The notes: a model not told the origin generated them from the letters alone. A stretch of 42,692 nt of DNA from Minisyncoccota bacterium (GCA_937975855.1 CALJTT010000019.1:1-42692), one strand, 5' to 3'; numbered from the stretch's first letter, positions 29,034-38,186 are shown. Numbers and translations are program-made.

Positions 29034-29438
29034 ATGGACACATACAAAAAGTTTGAAAAGTTTGTACAAGTAGTTGGGGTTGCTGGCTTGGCTGCATTGG
29101 TTCTTTTTGTTGCATCTGGTGGAACTACACTTTCTGTGTTTCTCTTTTTCTCAATCATTTTCTTTTACTTTGGTGCAAATAATCTTGAAAGAATACTCAA
29201 CGGATCCCACGAGAATTACAAAAAAGATAAGGATCGCAAGTCAGCCTTCCTTATTAATGTCCTTCTTTATCTAGCATTGATACATATCGCCACAAGCTTA
29301 ACCACTACCTATCTCGTCGATTACTGCAATGGATTCTTTGAAGATGAAATGCAGTGTGAACTCCGAAAAGCAGAATCAGCAATCCGGTCCAACTATGACA
29401 GCGAATCGTATGAAGATCGAGAATACGGTCTTTGGTAA
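29034..29438 (+). CDS. Hypothetical membrane protein (134 aa)
   Basis: ORF with predicted TM helices. Confidence 0.6.
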   Translation: MDTYKKFEKFVQVVGVAGLAALVLFVASGGTTLSVFLFFSIIFFYFGANNLERILNGSHENYKKDKDRKSAFLINVLLYLALIHIATSLTTTYLVDYCNGFFEDEMQCELRKAESAIRSNYDSESYEDREYGLW

Positions 29439-29480
29439 CGGATCGAGACAGAAAAGACAGTATTTTGGTATACTTTGGTA

Positions 29481-30062
29481 ATGAAAACAACCTTTATTCT
29501 CCATGGCGGCATGCTCTCATACGAAAATCCGCATAACGATGCCTTCTTCAAAGAATTTACCAAAGATCTGAAAGATGGTGATAAAGTTTTGTTTATTGGA
29601 CTAGCTCGTCGCAATGAAGAAGACCGTCAGCGTATCTACGAACGAGACAAGGGGTACATTTTGGCGCAAACCGATAAAGACATTACGATAGAGGGTGCTG
29701 AACTTGAAACTATTGCTGAGCAAGCCGCCGCAGCAGATGCAATTTTCATTACCGGTGGCGACACTATGGCGATGGTAGATGACTTACGTGGCAATGAAGC
29801 GTTTATCGACGCAATTAAAGGAAAGGTCATTGCTGGCTCGTCAGCGGGCGCATACCTCTTCTCACAATACTACTGGGCATGTTCTGGCAACGCAGTAGAG
29901 CAAGGTCTAGGAGTTATTCCGTATAGAGTGAAGGCTCATTACGGAAATCCTGAATTCAACTCGACTGAGGAAACTTTGCCTATTATCGAGGCGGTACATC
30001 CAGAATATGAATTATTGCTGTTGCCAGAGTGCGAGTGGTTGGTTAAAGAAATTGAATTATGA
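29481..30062 (+). CDS. Peptidase E-like (S51) serine peptidase / class I GATase-like
   Basis: ILHGGMLSYENP, FITGGDTMAMVDDL, VIAGSSAGAYLFSQYY, LLPECEWLV. Confidence 0.75.
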   Translation: MKTTFILHGGMLSYENPHNDAFFKEFTKDLKDGDKVLFIGLARRNEEDRQRIYERDKGYILAQTDKDITIEGAELETIAEQAAAADAIFITGGDTMAMVDDLRGNEAFIDAIKGKVIAGSSAGAYLFSQYYWACSGNAVEQGLGVIPYRVKAHYGNPEFNSTEETLPIIEAVHPEYELLLLPECEWLVKEIEL

Positions 30063-30634
30063 ACATAGGAGTCTGGGGAGACAGTATTACACACGACTCA
30101 TGTGACGATGAGGCACTCGGTTGGGTCGGTCGTATTAGAAAAGTGTTACCAACCGACGATTATAACCACATTTATAACTTTGGTATCTGTGGTGATACGT
30201 CAAATGACCTCATTGCTCGGTTTGATTCTGAGTTAGCTGCTATTCATCCTCAGAAAGTCATTTTCGTCATTGGTATCAACGATTCCAAATTTCCAGAGGG
30301 CTCAGACACACACTTAGTGTCGTTAGAGAAATACGAGCAAAACCTTCGTCAGTTTATTGAAAAGACGAAGGGGCACACAGACGCTATCACTATCGTTGGC
30401 GCTACACGGGTAGACGACGAATGGCGATCAGCTCGTGGTAGTCGCTTTATGAACGAAGAAATCGCTAAGTTTAACGAGGTAATGAAGTCGATTGCAGATC
30501 AACAGGGTCTGGACTACATCGACGTGTTTGAAACGCTTGATACAGCTGTCGATCTTGCTGACGGTTTACACCCAAACGCACAAGGCTATCAGAAAATGTT
30601 TGAAGTTATCAAGGCTAACCTAGACTGGGTATGA
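30059..30634 (+). CDS. SGNH/GDSL hydrolase
   Basis: MNIGVWGDSITHDS; GICGDTSNDL; VIGINDS; DGLHPNAQGY. Confidence 0.88.
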   Translation: MNIGVWGDSITHDSCDDEALGWVGRIRKVLPTDDYNHIYNFGICGDTSNDLIARFDSELAAIHPQKVIFVIGINDSKFPEGSDTHLVSLEKYEQNLRQFIEKTKGHTDAITIVGATRVDDEWRSARGSRFMNEEIAKFNEVMKSIADQQGLDYIDVFETLDTAVDLADGLHPNAQGYQKMFEVIKANLDWV

Positions 30635-31206
30635 AAAACGCCATAATCCTCCACGGCACGTGCGACAAAGAAGAATACTACTCACCAGAGTATCCATCAG
30701 CTAGCAACTTCCACTGGCTTCCATGGCTAGTCAAACAGCTGCTCATCCAAGACATCCATGCTGTGACACCAGAAATGCCACATGGCTATATGCCTAACTA
30801 CGCAGTCTGGAAGCGAGAGTTCGAGCGCTTTGATGTCATCCCTGATACCATTCTGGTTGGACACAGCTGCGGTGGCGGGTTCTTGGTGCGCTGGCTGTCG
30901 GAAAATAAAGACAAGCAGGTTGGCAAGGTGGTACTAGTTGCACCATGGCTTGACCCCAACAAAATCAAGGGAGAAAATAACGACTTCTTTGATTTTGAGA
31001 TGGACGCTGAACTACTCTCGCGAACTCAAGGACTAACCATCTTCAATAGTGATAATGACATGGAGGCGGTACATACGAGTGTGCAGCAAATCATGGATAC
31101 TATCCCAAATATCAAATTAGTGGAGTTTCAGAACAAGGGGCACTTCTGCTTGAGTGATTTGGATAGTGAGGCATTCCCGGAGCTGTTGGAGGAGGTTTTG
31201 AGTTAG
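30631..31206 (+). CDS. RBBP9/YdeN-like alpha/beta hydrolase
   Basis: ILVGHSCGGGFLVRWL nucleophile elbow; VVLVAPWLDPN; IFNSDNDMEAV; NKGHFCLSD. Confidence 0.85.
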   Translation: MKNAIILHGTCDKEEYYSPEYPSASNFHWLPWLVKQLLIQDIHAVTPEMPHGYMPNYAVWKREFERFDVIPDTILVGHSCGGGFLVRWLSENKDKQVGKVVLVAPWLDPNKIKGENNDFFDFEMDAELLSRTQGLTIFNSDNDMEAVHTSVQQIMDTIPNIKLVEFQNKGHFCLSDLDSEAFPELLEEVLS

Positions 31207-31211
31207 AAAAT

Positions 31212-31985
31212 ATGTACATCGTCCTAGACATCGGAGGAACAAATACTCGCATCAGTGCATCAGAATCTCTTGATGATGTTAAGTTTTTTAAGGAGGTCAG
31301 TATTGAAACCAGTCAGGAATACTACGAGGGAGAAAAAAATATCATTAAGGCGATCAAGAACATCACCCCAACGGTCACAGCAATTGGCATCGGTCTCCCG
31401 GGAAGCATTGACTCCCAAGGAGTATTAGACGGTTCAACAAACTTGCCAGACTGGGTTGGCAAGCCTTTGAAGGTTGCTTTAGAACAAGACTTCCACTGTC
31501 CAGTATTCATTAAAAACGATGCAGAGATAGGGGCGCTCGGTGAAGCGTACTACGGTGCTGGAAAAGAAAGCAGCTTTCTATATCTCACATGGGGAACAGG
31601 TGTTGGTGTGGCGCAAATATATTGGCAGTCTGGCGCAGTCTCAGCTAGTCGTCCAGCAAACAGGCAGTCTGTATATGACTTCGAGAAACTAATTGGCGGC
31701 AAGGATATAGAAACTCGGTTTGGTGTGAAGGCAGAAGACTTGAACGACGAACGGTGGGAAATAGTTTTCAAGGATTTAACAGACATAATTCCAGCGTTGG
31801 CAAACGAATACGGATTCTCAAGGGTTGTTCTTGGTGGCGGAATTGCAGTTCAAAAGAAAACACAGTTGGAAGAAGTGCTTGCGGAGTCGTGCGGTGATTT
31901 AGTATCAGTCACTGATTTGGCTGGGCAGGCTGGTTTGTATGGGGCGTTAGGGTTGTGTAAGAATGTACAAGTATGCAATTCCTAA
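31212..31985 (+). CDS. ROK-family sugar kinase/regulator-like
   Basis: MYIVLDIGGTNTRISASE; IGIGLPGSID; VFIKNDAEIGALGEAYYGAGK; GTGVGVAQI. Confidence 0.85.
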   Translation: MYIVLDIGGTNTRISASESLDDVKFFKEVSIETSQEYYEGEKNIIKAIKNITPTVTAIGIGLPGSIDSQGVLDGSTNLPDWVGKPLKVALEQDFHCPVFIKNDAEIGALGEAYYGAGKESSFLYLTWGTGVGVAQIYWQSGAVSASRPANRQSVYDFEKLIGGKDIETRFGVKAEDLNDERWEIVFKDLTDIIPALANEYGFSRVVLGGGIAVQKKTQLEEVLAESCGDLVSVTDLAGQAGLYGALGLCKNVQVCNS

Positions 31986-32656
31986 TCATTGGACTAGACG
32001 GAACAGACGAAGGCGCAATGGAGCGCCGTCTTGCAGTGCGTGACCAACATATTGCCCTTGGTGACGAACTATTGAAGTCTGGCAACATGTGGTACGGAGC
32101 TGCTTTGTTATATGACGACGGAACAATGAAAGGCTCTGCTCTCATGATGGATTTTGAATCAGAAGTGGCCATGCAGGCGTGGTTAGACAAAGAACCATAC
32201 GTCACAGGAGATGTCTGGCGTGATCTCACAGTTCATAAATGCAACACTCGTGACCCATGGCAGTTTAATCGCCCGAAAGAATGGTTTGAGAGCAGACAAG
32301 ATGTTGAATCACACTCAGCGCTAGATACAGCAAAACTATACTTTGATCTCTCAAATCAGAAGGATTTAGCAGCTATCGAATTACTCCTCACCGACACCAC
32401 AACATACAGCTCACCGAACGTCGGTGTGTTTCTTGGAAAAGACCAAATCATGGAGATGAAGCAAGATTTCTACGGCAGCTTCACCGAGATGAACTGGAAT
32501 GTACACAGCGTTGAAGAAACTAAACCGGGGGTTATTCTCTTTGACTTTACATTCGCCGGCACAAAGACAGATGGAGAGGTTGTTGAGCGGCAAGGGCTGG
32601 AATACGTGATTGTGGTCGACGGAAAGTTGCAACATATTGAGGTTAGGAATAAGTAA
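31973..32656 (+). CDS. YciI-like domain fused to SnoaL/NTF2-like domain
   Basis: N-term MQFLIIGLDGTDEGAMERRLAVRDQHIA...GSALMMDFES...; C-term SALDTAKLYFDLSNQKDLAAIELLLTDTTTYSSPNVGVFLGKDQI. Confidence 0.7.
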   Translation: MQFLIIGLDGTDEGAMERRLAVRDQHIALGDELLKSGNMWYGAALLYDDGTMKGSALMMDFESEVAMQAWLDKEPYVTGDVWRDLTVHKCNTRDPWQFNRPKEWFESRQDVESHSALDTAKLYFDLSNQKDLAAIELLLTDTTTYSSPNVGVFLGKDQIMEMKQDFYGSFTEMNWNVHSVEETKPGVILFDFTFAGTKTDGEVVERQGLEYVIVVDGKLQHIEVRNK

Positions 32657-32658
32657 TC

Positions 32659-33237
32659 ATGACCGTTACTGCCGCACTAATCACCCTCAGCGTCGCCCTC
32701 GCCCTCATCTCACCAATCGTATACGCCATCAGCATGGTACAAGGTTGCAGCAAGCCTGCTCGCATGACCAGGTTCATTGTCTGGCTCGCTGCCACCATCA
32801 GTTTCTTTAGTCTCTGGGCAGACGGCAGCACTGTCGCTGTCTGGCTGGCGGGAGTCTTTGCCTTTCGAAACACCTTCCTCTTGCTAATGAGTCTAAAGTA
32901 CGGCGTCGGCGGTGTCACCACCATAGACAAGTATTCGTTTGTTATTGCAATCGCTGGACTCATCGGCTGGCAGCTGGCTGGTGACCCACTGGTGGCGCTC
33001 TTGTTTGCTATAGCAGCTGATTTTGTTGGCTTTGTGCCAGCACTAATCAAAACATACAAAGAGCCATCCAGTGAAGGCCCTTGGTTCTATTATCTTGAAA
33101 GCACGGCAGTACTCCTCAACATCATTGTCATCGGAGCCTGGTCGATTGACCTGTTGTTTCCAGTGCACATCCTGCTGACGAATGTGCTGATGTTGGGGTT
33201 GATTTTTAGGAGAATGAAAAGTTCAGTAAATACTTAG
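32659..33237 (+). CDS. Multi-pass membrane protein, function unknown
   Basis: Several TM helices; internal duplication-like pattern. Confidence 0.65.
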   Translation: MTVTAALITLSVALALISPIVYAISMVQGCSKPARMTRFIVWLAATISFFSLWADGSTVAVWLAGVFAFRNTFLLLMSLKYGVGGVTTIDKYSFVIAIAGLIGWQLAGDPLVALLFAIAADFVGFVPALIKTYKEPSSEGPWFYYLESTAVLLNIIVIGAWSIDLLFPVHILLTNVLMLGLIFRRMKSSVNT

Positions 33238-33262
33238 ATACTGAAGATAGATACCTATACTA

Positions 33263-34378
33263 ATGTTTAGAAAAATTCAAATCAAAATACTGTCATGGAT
33301 GGTAAATTTACTCCAATGGATAGTCGGAAGTAACTTAAATACAGAATCTGACCCGGGGGTAAAATTTCAACTTAGTAAGGAAGAATTTAAGCGTGATTTT
33401 TTACCCATTTACACTCAATTTGGGATAGTGCTAGGTGATGAAACTAAGCTGTTCCAGATTGCTGTACCAATACCGTTTTTTATCCCATTTCCAAATGGAA
33501 GAACGTTAACGTATTCGCATGAAGACTCCTCAATACTAAGTATCATTTTTCGTGATTATGAACGCATGGTTGATATAGATCCTATAGGGTCTATATCGCA
33601 AAAGAATTTAGTCAAGTATTCCTATATTGAGATCTTGTCAGTAAACTCGGACAAATCTTGGGAAGATCAATTAGATAAAGCATTAGAATATGTGAATATC
33701 GCTGTACGTGCATACACAACACTCACCGAGGATTTAACAGTATACCCAGTAAATTTACGCATGCTCGGAGTGTTTGCGTTAGGTAGGACGGTTACATATG
33801 GCACTTGGAGCGAGGAGGTGGCAGTTTATACATTGCCAAATATGAATAAGATTCCACACACCAAGGAGTACATAGCGGAGGAAAACTTTGCTGAAATTTC
33901 TCGTTTGGTAAGTATCGACATAACAGGAATTAACGGTTTTGTAGCAGTGCACGAAGTGCTCAAGGCCTCGCTAAGGGAGTATCAAATAGGTAAATATACT
34001 GAATCAATCCTGCTTCTGAACGTGTTTTTTGAAATGTTCACAAAAGAGATTGTTAAAAATATTTATCTTGAAGAAGGAAGAACTCAAACGGAAACCAATG
34101 CTATTTTAGAGACTGGATATAAAAACTTACGAAATCATCATTTGTTGAAGAAATTAGGAATTAGCGAAAGTCATGAATGGAACCAAAACTATCTAAAATT
34201 CATATACGAGTTGAGAAATAAGATAGCTCACACAGGACATATTCCTACAAGGCAAGAGGCTGATAGGACATTTGTTCATGCAGATATATATAGAAAATTT
34301 CTCTCAAAAAGAATTCACCGAACTCAGTATTTTTATTTAAAAAAATTACTCGCACTCAAACCAAGAAAATTCCGATAA
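33263..34378 (+). CDS. Hypothetical protein with C-terminal HEPN-like (ApeA-type) domain
   Basis: C-terminal FIYELRNKIAHTGHIPTRQEA contains R-x4-H (RNKIAH) typical of HEPN RNase-type domains. Confidence 0.6.
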   Translation: MFRKIQIKILSWMVNLLQWIVGSNLNTESDPGVKFQLSKEEFKRDFLPIYTQFGIVLGDETKLFQIAVPIPFFIPFPNGRTLTYSHEDSSILSIIFRDYERMVDIDPIGSISQKNLVKYSYIEILSVNSDKSWEDQLDKALEYVNIAVRAYTTLTEDLTVYPVNLRMLGVFALGRTVTYGTWSEEVAVYTLPNMNKIPHTKEYIAEENFAEISRLVSIDITGINGFVAVHEVLKASLREYQIGKYTESILLLNVFFEMFTKEIVKNIYLEEGRTQTETNAILETGYKNLRNHHLLKKLGISESHEWNQNYLKFIYELRNKIAHTGHIPTRQEADRTFVHADIYRKFLSKRIHRTQYFYLKKLLALKPRKFR

Positions 34379-34453
34379 AATCTGAAGAGAAAACGAGCAT
34401 TGCGGCCATGCACAGCTTATCCTAGTTAAACACCTTACTCTAAAGTGGCTTCC

Positions 34454-34482
34454 TTGTATTTCAAACTTATTTCCGGCATAGT
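34454..34482 (+). promoter_or_regulatory. Putative promoter of purH: TTGTAT-N17-CATAGT
   Basis: -35/-10-like boxes with 17-nt spacer; same layout upstream of purB. Confidence 0.6.
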
Positions 34483-34533
34483 GTCTTTGACGAAACTAGA
34501 TCTTCTTTGATCCTTGAACAGAAAGGGTAAATC

Positions 34534-35121
34534 ATGCCAACCGCACTCATTTCCGTCTTCAACAAAGACTGTATCGAAGACTTCGCACAACGCTTGGTCG
34601 CTATGGGATGGAACATTGTTTCATCTGGTGGAACAGCCAGGGCTTTGCAGGAAGCAAACATCCCCGTAACCGACGTCGCCGAGATCACGGGTCAAGCTGC
34701 CGTCTTGGGTCACCGGGTCGTTACCTTGGCTGAAGAAGTTCATGGCGGACTACTCGCCACCGAAGAGCAACGCGCTGAACTTGAAGATCTTGGCTGGCCG
34801 TGGATCGACCTCTGCTGCGTAGACTTCTATCCACTCGGTGAAGCGGTTGACGAACCAAACGCAACAACTGAGTCCGTCATCGAAAATACTGACATCGGTG
34901 GCCCCACTATGGTCAGGTCAGCTGCCAAGGGTAGACGGATCGTGGTGGTTCATCCTGATGATCGTGAACCAGTCTTGAATTGGATCGAAGCTGGTCAACC
35001 CAACGCAGAAGAGACCATCCGACGCTTGGCTGCTAAGGCAGAACTGATTGTGGCGAACTACGTCATGACCTCTGCAGAGTTCCATTTGGGTGAACTCGAC
35101 CCGGCAGACATCTGGACATAG
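34534..35121 (+). CDS. purH: IMP cyclohydrolase (N-terminal PurH domain only)
   Basis: ALISVFNKDCIEDFAQRLVAMGWNIVSSGGTARALQEANIPVTDVAEITG...DIGGPTMVRSAAKG; stops before the AICAR transformylase domain. Confidence 0.88.
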   Translation: MPTALISVFNKDCIEDFAQRLVAMGWNIVSSGGTARALQEANIPVTDVAEITGQAAVLGHRVVTLAEEVHGGLLATEEQRAELEDLGWPWIDLCCVDFYPLGEAVDEPNATTESVIENTDIGGPTMVRSAAKGRRIVVVHPDDREPVLNWIEAGQPNAEETIRRLAAKAELIVANYVMTSAEFHLGELDPADIWT

Positions 35122-35144
35122 CCACATCACTTGAAACATATTGA

Positions 35145-35172
35145 GGGTCCCGTAGAATGCGGGGCCCTTTCT
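35145..35172 (+). terminator. Terminator after purH
   Basis: GGGTCCCG-TAGAATG-CGGGGCCC-TTTCTCTT. Confidence 0.75.
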
Positions 35173-35173
35173 C

Positions 35174-35202
35174 TTGCATTTAGTTACAGAAACTAGCATA
35201 GT
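35174..35202 (+). promoter_or_regulatory. Putative promoter of purB: TTGCAT-N17-CATAGT
   Basis: Directly abuts the purH terminator T tract; same spacing as purH promoter. Confidence 0.6.
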
Positions 35203-35252
35203 ACCCTCAATAGAAACCAGATCTTCAAGATCTTTCACAGAGGAGGTTCGCC

Positions 35253-36680
35253 ATGTCGCGACCAACAATAACTAACGTTCTGGCAGATCGCTACGCCAGT
35301 ACACCAATGCTCGATATCTGGACCACCGAAGCCAAGATCATCATGGAGCGTGAACTATGGATCGCTGTTTTGGCCGCTCAAATCGAACTAGGTTTGGGTG
35401 ACAAGATCAACGCTGACGCGGTCGAGAAGTACCGGGCCGTCGTTCACAAGGTCGATCTCGAGAGTATTCGGCGACGTGAACTTGTGACTCGGCATGATGT
35501 CAAAGCTCGGATCGAGGAATTCAACGCCCTGGCTGGGTATGAGTACATTCACATGGGCATGACTTCACGCGACCTCACCGAAAACGTCGAACAGATGCAG
35601 GTCCGCAGGTCGATGCTGCTCATCCATAACAAACTGATTGCCGTTATGGCGCGTTTGGCCAAGCATGCGGTCGAGTATCAATCGCTGCCTATGGCCGGTC
35701 GTTCACACAACGTTGCTGCTCAGATGACGACGCTCGGCAAACGCTTTGCGTCTACGACTGAAGAGTTGCAACACGCTTGGTCTCGCCACTGGGAAGCTGC
35801 TGCGAACTATCCGTTGCGTGGTATCAAAGGTCCCATGGGCACTCAGCAGGATATGCTGGAGCTTCTGGGTACAGCCGATGCCGTCTACGAGCTGGAACAA
35901 AAGGTCGCTAAGCACCTTGGTTTCGACAGGACGTTTACCAGCGTTGGGCAAGTTTATCCACGTTCGATGGACTTTGACGTGGTGTCGGCGTTGGTGAACA
36001 TTGGCGCTGTTGCGTCCAGCTTCTCCACAACCCTCCGGCTGATGGCTGGGCAAGAGTTGGTCACCGAAGGCTTCAAAGAAGGTCAGGTAGGTTCCTCAGC
36101 AATGCCACACAAAATGAATGCTCGTTCAAGCGAGCGTATCTGCGGCTTCTACAACCTGCTCTGTGGATACCTCAGAATGATCGAGGGTATCGCTGGCAGC
36201 CAGTGGAACGAAGGTGACGTGAGTTGTTCTGTCGTGCGTCGGGTTGCATTGCAAGATGCGTTCCTGGCGACAGACGGAATGCTCGAAACCTGGCTGACGG
36301 TCCTTGACGAGTTTGGCGCGTATCCGGCCATGATCGATCGTGAGATTGGTCGATATCTGCCGTTTTTGGCAACTACGAAGTTGCTGATGGCGGCGGTGCA
36401 GACTGGCATGGGTCGTGAGGAGGCTCACGAAGTCATCAAAACGCACGCTGTTGCAGCGGCTCTCTCGATGAGGGACGGTGACAGCAACCAGATGTTGTCG
36501 AACCTTGGGCGCGATGACAACTGGCCACTTGATGTTCAGGAAACTGAGCAAGCGATCGGCCAACCGATCGAATTCATCGGTCTGGCTGAAGAACAGGCGA
36601 CAAGGGCGGTTAAGCAGGTCGATAAACTCTGCAAAGCCCACCCTGAATTGGCTGCCTATAAACCAGAGCCGATGCTCTAG
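35253..36680 (+). CDS. purB: Adenylosuccinate lyase
   Basis: MTSRDLTENVEQMQ; GRSHNVAAQMTTLGKR; signature GSSAMPHKMNARSSERI. Confidence 0.93.
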   Translation: MSRPTITNVLADRYASTPMLDIWTTEAKIIMERELWIAVLAAQIELGLGDKINADAVEKYRAVVHKVDLESIRRRELVTRHDVKARIEEFNALAGYEYIHMGMTSRDLTENVEQMQVRRSMLLIHNKLIAVMARLAKHAVEYQSLPMAGRSHNVAAQMTTLGKRFASTTEELQHAWSRHWEAAANYPLRGIKGPMGTQQDMLELLGTADAVYELEQKVAKHLGFDRTFTSVGQVYPRSMDFDVVSALVNIGAVASSFSTTLRLMAGQELVTEGFKEGQVGSSAMPHKMNARSSERICGFYNLLCGYLRMIEGIAGSQWNEGDVSCSVVRRVALQDAFLATDGMLETWLTVLDEFGAYPAMIDREIGRYLPFLATTKLLMAAVQTGMGREEAHEVIKTHAVAAALSMRDGDSNQMLSNLGRDDNWPLDVQETEQAIGQPIEFIGLAEEQATRAVKQVDKLCKAHPELAAYKPEPML

Positions 36681-36686
36681 AATCTA

Positions 36687-36722
36687 CACCCTCGCCGGGA
36701 AACTGGCGGGGGTGTTCTTTTC
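36687..36722 (+). terminator. Terminator after purB
   Basis: ACACCCTCGCC-GGGAAACT-GGCGGGGGTGT-TCTTTTC. Confidence 0.8.
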
Positions 36723-36903
36723 AAAAATTTAAAAAATTACTCATACCCGATATAGTATCTACGAAAGACATGTTCGAAAGTAACACCCCCCGGACACCCT
36801 AAGACGGCAGAGACAGCAAGTCTGGGACAATTGAGCGTAGTTTATCAAGGGTTTTTTGGAGTAGTTCGTGCGAAAGCTGTCCGATTGGTGGAGCAACAGA
36901 AAT

Positions 36904-37040
36904 ATCCCCGCCAGGGGATTTTCTTTTTGCGCAGGCGGAGAAAGTGCTGGGAGCACTTTCGTCAGGACTCGAAAAGCTTTTGAGGTAGATTCGACCAGAG
37001 GGAGAATATATCCAAAAGGTATACGGGTCATGTAATGACC
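36904..37040. repeat. Cluster of three perfect hairpins in a non-coding-looking region
   Basis: ATCCCC-GCCA-GGGGAT + TTTCTTTTT (36904-36929); GAAAGTGCT-GGG-AGCACTTTC (36940-36960); GGTCAT-GTA-ATGACC (37026-37040). Confidence 0.7.
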
Positions 37041-37047
37041 GAGACCT

Positions 37048-37061
37048 CTGCCGCCGGAGCC
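37048..37061 (+). repeat. 14-nt direct repeat of tRNA-Asn 3' end (candidate attR)
   Basis: CTGCCGCCGGAGCC is identical to 14594-14607, same orientation. Confidence 0.6.
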
Positions 37062-37071
37062 CCTAAAATAT

Positions 37072-37094
37072 CCCTAGAAATAGGGGTGTTTTAT
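37072..37094 (+). terminator. Terminator-like hairpin just after the candidate attR
   Basis: CCCTA-GAAA-TAGGG-G-TGTTTTAT. Confidence 0.5.
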
Positions 37095-37135
37095 ACCCTT
37101 GAAGAAGAGTTCGAACTTTTGATATACTTCAATCC

Positions 37136-37651
37136 ATGAAATTAATTATCATAAACGGCACACCAGCCTCAGGAAAATCAACCCTTGCAAAAAGAATTTG
37201 TGAAGAGGTGCCTCTAACACTGAATGTTGCCGTAGATAACTTGAGGTCATCCATGAGCGATTGGAGGGTGTACAAGGGAGAAAGTCAGACACTCGCATAC
37301 AATCTTGCTCTGGGTGTTGCTGAAACACATCTAAAGTCAGGAAATAGTGTTGTTGTAGATAAGGCGATTGTTGGTGCTGAACACCGGCTAGACCAATTGA
37401 TTGCTTTAGGTAATAAATACGGTGCAGAAATTTACGAATTTATACTGACTGCTGATTGTGATGTAATCGTCCAAAGAGCGACTGACAGAGGTTTTAATCC
37501 AAACGGTCTACTTAATCCTGATAGAGTCGTTGAGTTATGGGAACAGTCTCAAGAGTTGATTAAAAAACGAGATGAAGCGATTCTTGTCGATACAAACGGA
37601 CTTGACGCAGAAGCTGTGTATCTCAAGGTGAAGAACATCATCTTCAAATAA
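37136..37651 (+). CDS. P-loop (AAA_33-like) small-molecule kinase
   Basis: MKLIIINGTPASGKSTLAKRI Walker A; NSVVVDKAIVG; ~171 aa. Confidence 0.8.
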   Translation: MKLIIINGTPASGKSTLAKRICEEVPLTLNVAVDNLRSSMSDWRVYKGESQTLAYNLALGVAETHLKSGNSVVVDKAIVGAEHRLDQLIALGNKYGAEIYEFILTADCDVIVQRATDRGFNPNGLLNPDRVVELWEQSQELIKKRDEAILVDTNGLDAEAVYLKVKNIIFK

Positions 37652-37688
37652 AAGTTCGAACACCCTTAACCCACTGGAGCAACATACA

Positions 37689-38186
37689 ATGTTAAATCGC
37701 AACAAATCAAAATCTGTTCCAGAATCTGTCAATCGTGAGGGATTGGTCCTTATTGATGGTGCTGAGCAGCGAGTAAATCTTGATGAGATAATGGTTCAGC
37801 TAGGGGTTGAGTGGACAGTCAGATTTCATCAAGAAGATTTTTTGCAGGTAGAACGTATTTTTAGTTCAAATGATGTGTTTACACATTTCAATTTGGGACA
37901 GACAATTCATCGGGTGGGGAAGACATATGCTTTGGTACCGATTGTAAGATCGGATAAAATACCATTGGTAAATTATGCTCAAGCAATTGTAGTAACTTGT
38001 ACAAAGGTCATAATTGAGACTGATTATTCTGCATTCTCTGATAAAGACTATGCGCATTCATTGCCTAATATTCAGTCCAAGTCTGATTTGGAACGTGAAA
38101 TGTGCAAAAGGTATTGTTTGTCCAGGAATTTATCTAAAGCAGAAGTACTTGCTACACCCGTCACTCTCACTGAATTCAGTTGTTAA
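37689..38186 (+). CDS. Hypothetical protein (165 aa)
   Basis: ORF following the kinase; no motif recognised. Confidence 0.55.
   Translation: MLNRNKSKSVPESVNREGLVLIDGAEQRVNLDEIMVQLGVEWTVRFHQEDFLQVERIFSSNDVFTHFNLGQTIHRVGKTYALVPIVRSDKIPLVNYAQAIVVTCTKVIIETDYSAFSDKDYAHSLPNIQSKSDLEREMCKRYCLSRNLSKAEVLATPVTLTEFSC

Noticed and set aside
28934-29158. 74-aa minus-strand ORF, and a possible c-di-GMP-type riboswitch reading of the + strand
   Set aside because: The ORF overlaps structured DNA and the opposite gene. The riboswitch core motifs I looked for are not present.
35703-36641. Antisense ORFs inside purB
   Set aside because: purB is unambiguous across the whole interval; the antisense frames lack motifs.
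36759-37031. 90-aa minus-strand ORF
   Set aside because: Spans three perfect hairpins including a terminator-like one, and shows no recognisable protein pattern.
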